Below, in pieces: positions 61,001 through 64,000 of a stretch of DNA of 64,000 nt. The stretch's first letter is position 1; every line of letters starts with the position of its first letter. Below the pieces are notes generated by a model. That model was given only the letters and a program-made list of their open reading frames with translations, was not told the origin of the DNA and did not search any database. Position numbers and translations under genes: made by a program. This stretch comes from Chlorocebus sabaeus (Eukaryota; Chordata; Mammalia; Primates; Cercopithecidae): NCBI RefSeq assembly GCF_047675955.1, contig NW_027327435.1, forward strand, positions 372,001-436,000. The letters are read 5' to 3'.

Positions 61001-64000
61001 CTTTTGTAGAATTTGCAATGTGATATTTGTAAGCCCATAGAGAGCTATGGTGAAAAAGGAAATATCTTCCGTTAAAAACGGGAAAGAAGCTTCCTGAGAA
61101 ACTGCTTTGTATTCTGTTAATTCATCTCACAGAGTTACAGATTTCCCCTGAAGAAACCTTTCGCTAAGACTGTTCTTGTGGAATTTGCAAAGTGATATTT
61201 GGAAGCCCATAGAGGGCTATAGTGAAAAAGGAAATATCTTCTGTTAAAAACTGGAAAGAAACCTTCTGAGAATCTGCTTTGTGTTCTGTGAATTCATCTC
61301 GCAGAGTTACAGCTTTCCTTAAACAAGCCTTTCGCTGAGGTTGTTCTTGCGGAACTTGCAAAGTGATATTTGGAAGCCCATAGAGGGCTATGGTGAAAAA
61401 GGAAATATCTTCAGTTAAAAACTGGAAAGAAGCTTTCTGAGAAACTGCTTTGTTTTCGGTTAATTCTTCTCAGAGAGTTACAGCTTTCCCCTCAAGAAGC
61501 CTTTCGCTAAGATTGTTCTTGTGGAATTTGCAAAGTGATATTTGGAATCCCTTAGAGGGCTACGGTGAAAAAGGAAATATCTTTCGTTAAAAACTGGAAA
61601 GAATCTTTCTGAGAAACGGCTTTGTGTTCTGTTAATTCATCTCAAAGAGTTACAGCTTTCACCTCAAAGAGGCTTTCGCTAAGACTGTTCATGTGTAATT
61701 TGCAAAGTGATATTTTGAAGCCCATAGAGGGCTGTGGTGAAAAAGGAAATATCTTCAGCTAAATACTGGAAAGAAGCTGTCTCAGAAACTACTTTGTGTT
61801 CTGTTAATTCATTTCACAGAGTTACTGCTTTCCCCTCAAGAAGCCTTTTGCTGAGACTGTTCTAGTGGAATTTCCAAAGTGATATTTGGAACCCCAAGAA
61901 GGCTATGGTGAAAAAGGAAATATTTTCAGGTAAAAACTGGAAAGAAGCTTTCTGAGAAACTTCTTTGTGTTCTGTTAATTCATCCCAAAGAGTTACAACT
62001 TTCCCTTCAAGAAGCCTTTCGCAGGGACTGTTCTTGTGGAATTTGCAAAGTGATATTTGGAAGGCCGTAGAGGTCTATGGTGAAAAAGGAAATAACTTCC
62101 GTTAAAAACAGAAAAGCAGCTTTCTGAGAAACTGCTTTGTGTTCTGTTAATTCATCTCACAGAGTTACAGGTTTCCCCTCAAGAAGTCTTTCGGTAAGAC
62201 TGTTCTTGTGGAATTTGTAAAGTGATATTTGGAAGCCCATTGAGGGCTATGATGAAAAAGGAAATATCTTCCGTTAAAAACTGGAAATAGGTTTTCTGAG
62301 AAACTGTGTTGTGTTCTGTTACTTCATTTCACATGGTTACAGCGTCCCTCTCAAGAAGCCTTTCCCTAAGACTGTTCTTGTGGAATTTGCAAAGAGATAT
62401 TTGGAAGCCCTTAGAGGGCTATGGTGAAAAACGAAATATCTTCCATTGAAAACTGGAAAGAATCTTTCTGCGAAACTGCCTTGTGTTCTTTTAGTTCATC
62501 TCACAGAGTTACAGCTTACCCCTCCAGAAGCCTTTCGATAACACAGTTCTGGAGGAATTTGCAAGTGACACTTGGAAGGCCATAGACTGCTATGGTGAAA
62601 AAGAAAATATCTTCCTTTAAAAACAGGAAAGAAGCTTTCTGAGAAACTGCTTTGTGTTCTTTAATTTATCTCACAGACTTACAGCTTTCCCTTCAAGAAG
62701 CCTTTCGATAAGAGTGTTCTTGTGGAATTTGCAAAGTGATATTTGGAAGCCCATAGAGGGCTATGTTGAAAAAGGAAATATGTTCAGTTAAAAACTGGAA
62801 AGTAGCTTTCAGAGAAACAGCGATTTGTTCGGTTAATTCATCTGACAGAGTTACAGGTTTCCCCTCAAGAAGCCTTTCGCTAAGACTGTTTTTGTGTAAT
62901 TTGCAAAGTGATTTTTGGAAGCCCATAGAGGGCTATGGTGAAAAAGGAAATATGTTCCGTTAAAAACTGGAAAGAAGATTTTTGAGAAACTTCTTTGTGT
63001 TCTGTTAATTCATCTCACAGGGTTACAACTTTCCCTCCAGAAGCCCTCCGCAAAGACTCTTCTTGTGGAATTTGCAAAGTGATATTTGGAAGCCCATAGA
63101 GGGCTATGGTGAAAAAGGAAATTACCTAAGATAAAAACTGAAAGGAAGCTTTCTGAGAAACTGCTTTGTGTTCTGTTAATTCATTTCCCAGATTTACAGT
63201 TTCCCCTCAAGAAGCCTTTCGCTAAGACTGTTCTTGTGCGATTTGCAAAGTGATATTTGGAAGCCCATAGAGCGCTAAGGTGAAAAAGGAAATTTCTTCA
63301 GTTAAAAACTGTGAAGAAGGTTTCTGAGAAACTGTTTTGTGTTCTGTTAATTCATCTCACAGAATTACAGCTTTCCCCTCCAGAAGCCTTTCCCTAAGCC
63401 TATTCTTGTGGAATTTGCAAAGTAATATTTAGAACCCCTAGAGGGCTATGGTGAAAAAGGAAATATCTTCAGTTAAAACCTGGAAAGAAGCTTTCTGAGA
63501 AACTGCTTTGTGTTCTGTTAATTTATCTCACAGAGTTACAAATTTCTCCTCCAGAAGCCATTCGTTAAGACTGTTCTTGTGGAATTTGCAAAGTGATATT
63601 TGGAAGCCCATAGAGGGCTATGGTGAAAAAGGAAATATCTTCCGCTAAAAACCGAAAAGAAGCTCTCTGAGAAACCGCTTTGTGTTCTGTTAGTTCTTCT
63701 CACAGAGTTTCAGCTTTCTCCTCAAGAGGCCGTTCACTAAAACTGTTCTTGTGAAATTTGCAAAGTGATATTCTTAAACCCATAGAGGGCTATGGTGAAA
63801 AAGGAAATGTCTTCTGTTAAATACTGGAAAGAAGCTTTCAGAGAAACTGCCGTGTGTTCTGTTAATACATCTCACCGAGTTACAGCTTTCCCCTCAAGAA
63901 GCTGTTGGCTAAGACTGTTCCATTGGAATCTGCAAAGTGATATTTGGAAGCCCGTAGAGGGCTATGGTGAAAAAGGAAATATCTTCCGTTAAAAACTGGA
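55004..64000 (+). repeat. Tandem duplication of a 31-monomer alphoid block, second copy cut by window end
   Basis: 55004-60320 and 60321-64000 align at offset 5317 bp (31 monomers). After about 62790 the offset becomes 5492 bp because copy 2 has one additional monomer (about 62790-62964). Shared private variants include CCTTGGGCTAAGACTG, GATATTCTTAAACCC, GTTCTGGAGGAATTTGC and AACCCCAAGAAGGC / GAACCCCAAGAAGG. By eye identity is about 97-98%, lower than in the 33492 and 29470 pairs, suggesting an older event. The right end of copy 2 is outside the window. Confidence 0.9.

Larger units (their letters stand above)
6856..64000 (+). repeat. Alpha satellite DNA, Old World monkey type, about 171-172 bp monomers
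   Basis: Continuous head-to-tail alphoid monomers in one orientation to the window end, about 330 by length. A monomer runs through CATCTCACAGAGTTACAGCT, TTTCGCTAAGACTGTTCTTG, TGGAATTTGCAAAGTGATAT, TTGGAAGCCCATAGAGGGCT, ATGGTGAAAAAGGAAATATC and a CTGGAAAGAAGCTTTCTGAG segment. The last contains AAGCTT, the HindIII site that defines the classical African green monkey alphoid ladder. Relative to human alphoid the strand is the one on which the CENP-B box would read TTCG...CGGG. Monomers differ visibly from each other, as in older, monomeric pericentromeric layers; a homogenised active array would look more uniform. Alternation of CTTCCGTTAAAAACTGG and CCTAAGATAAAAACTGA monomers in places (for example 7000-8800, 27600-28100) suggests a residual dimer. 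The array is broken only by one Alu. Confidence 0.97.

Noticed and set aside
9131..63992. Many 60-110 codon open frames on both strands with recurring SLSLRLFLWNLQSDIWKPIEGYGEKGNIF-like peptides (+) or FHKNSL..TEHKAVSQKASFQFLTEDISFF-like peptides (-)
   Set aside because: They repeat with the 171-bp satellite period and are translations of the alphoid monomer itself. No start context, conserved domain or codon signal supports coding.
6856..64000. CRISPR-like array or tandem gene family
   Set aside because: Repeats are contiguous 171-bp units without unique spacers, and the sequence is recognisable alpha satellite.
10381..64000. A single regular higher-order repeat covering the whole array
   Set aside because: Duplicated blocks are 5, 8, 13, 15, 17 and 31 monomers apart and local; no one period runs through the array.

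Overview
This window is primate nuclear DNA from a centromere flank, most likely from an Old World monkey (Cercopithecidae, for example macaque, baboon or African green monkey). Three things point there. (1) About 57 kb is head-to-tail alpha satellite with a period of about 171-172 bp. Its consensus resembles the African green monkey / papionin alphoid type, with a HindIII site (AAGCTT) in most monomers, and not human alphoid. (2) The LINE-1 3' UTR contains a duplicated GAGTTGATGGGTGC motif that I associate with rhesus-type L1. (3) Both Alu elements are AluY-like and carry GATCCGGCCACTGC, a variant I associate with cercopithecid AluY. The species call rests on recognition, not on a search.

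Layout. 1-4954: the 3' part of a LINE-1 on the + strand. It holds the end of ORF1 with two 1-bp deletions, and an ORF2 that has every endonuclease and reverse transcriptase catalytic residue I checked. ORF2 is broken by a stop codon, an AluY insertion (3651-3951) and a 1-bp deletion; a 3' UTR and poly(A) follow. 4955-6855: a short AT-rich transition segment with an older L1 3' end (about 5083-5510), a (TAAAAAA)n-like simple repeat and a minus-strand ERV1-like solo LTR (about 6226-6720). 6856-64000: continuous alpha satellite in one orientation, about 330 monomers by length, interrupted only by one AluY (21059-21379) with perfect 14-bp target-site duplications.

The satellite is not a homogeneous active-centromere array. 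Neighbouring monomers differ visibly, as in older monomeric flanking layers. Several multi-monomer blocks have nevertheless been duplicated with very high identity: an 8-mer (10381-13124), a 5-mer (29470-31181), blocks 17 monomers apart (33492-39030), a pair about 17 monomers apart (44470-48847) and a 31-mer (55004-64000, second copy running off the window). Two of these pairs differ by exactly one monomer in register, the signature expected of unequal exchange. Two diagnostic monomer classes recur as an ordered pair at about nine scattered places, which looks like the relic of an older higher-order or dimeric repeat. Nearly every monomer carries a pJalpha-type box (CTATGGTGAAAAAGGAA on this strand) where human B-type monomers carry the CENP-B box. 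I found no intact CENP-B box.

There are no functional protein-coding genes, tRNAs, rRNAs or CRISPR arrays that I can support. The many 60-90 codon open frames in the satellite are chance frames in a tandem repeat.
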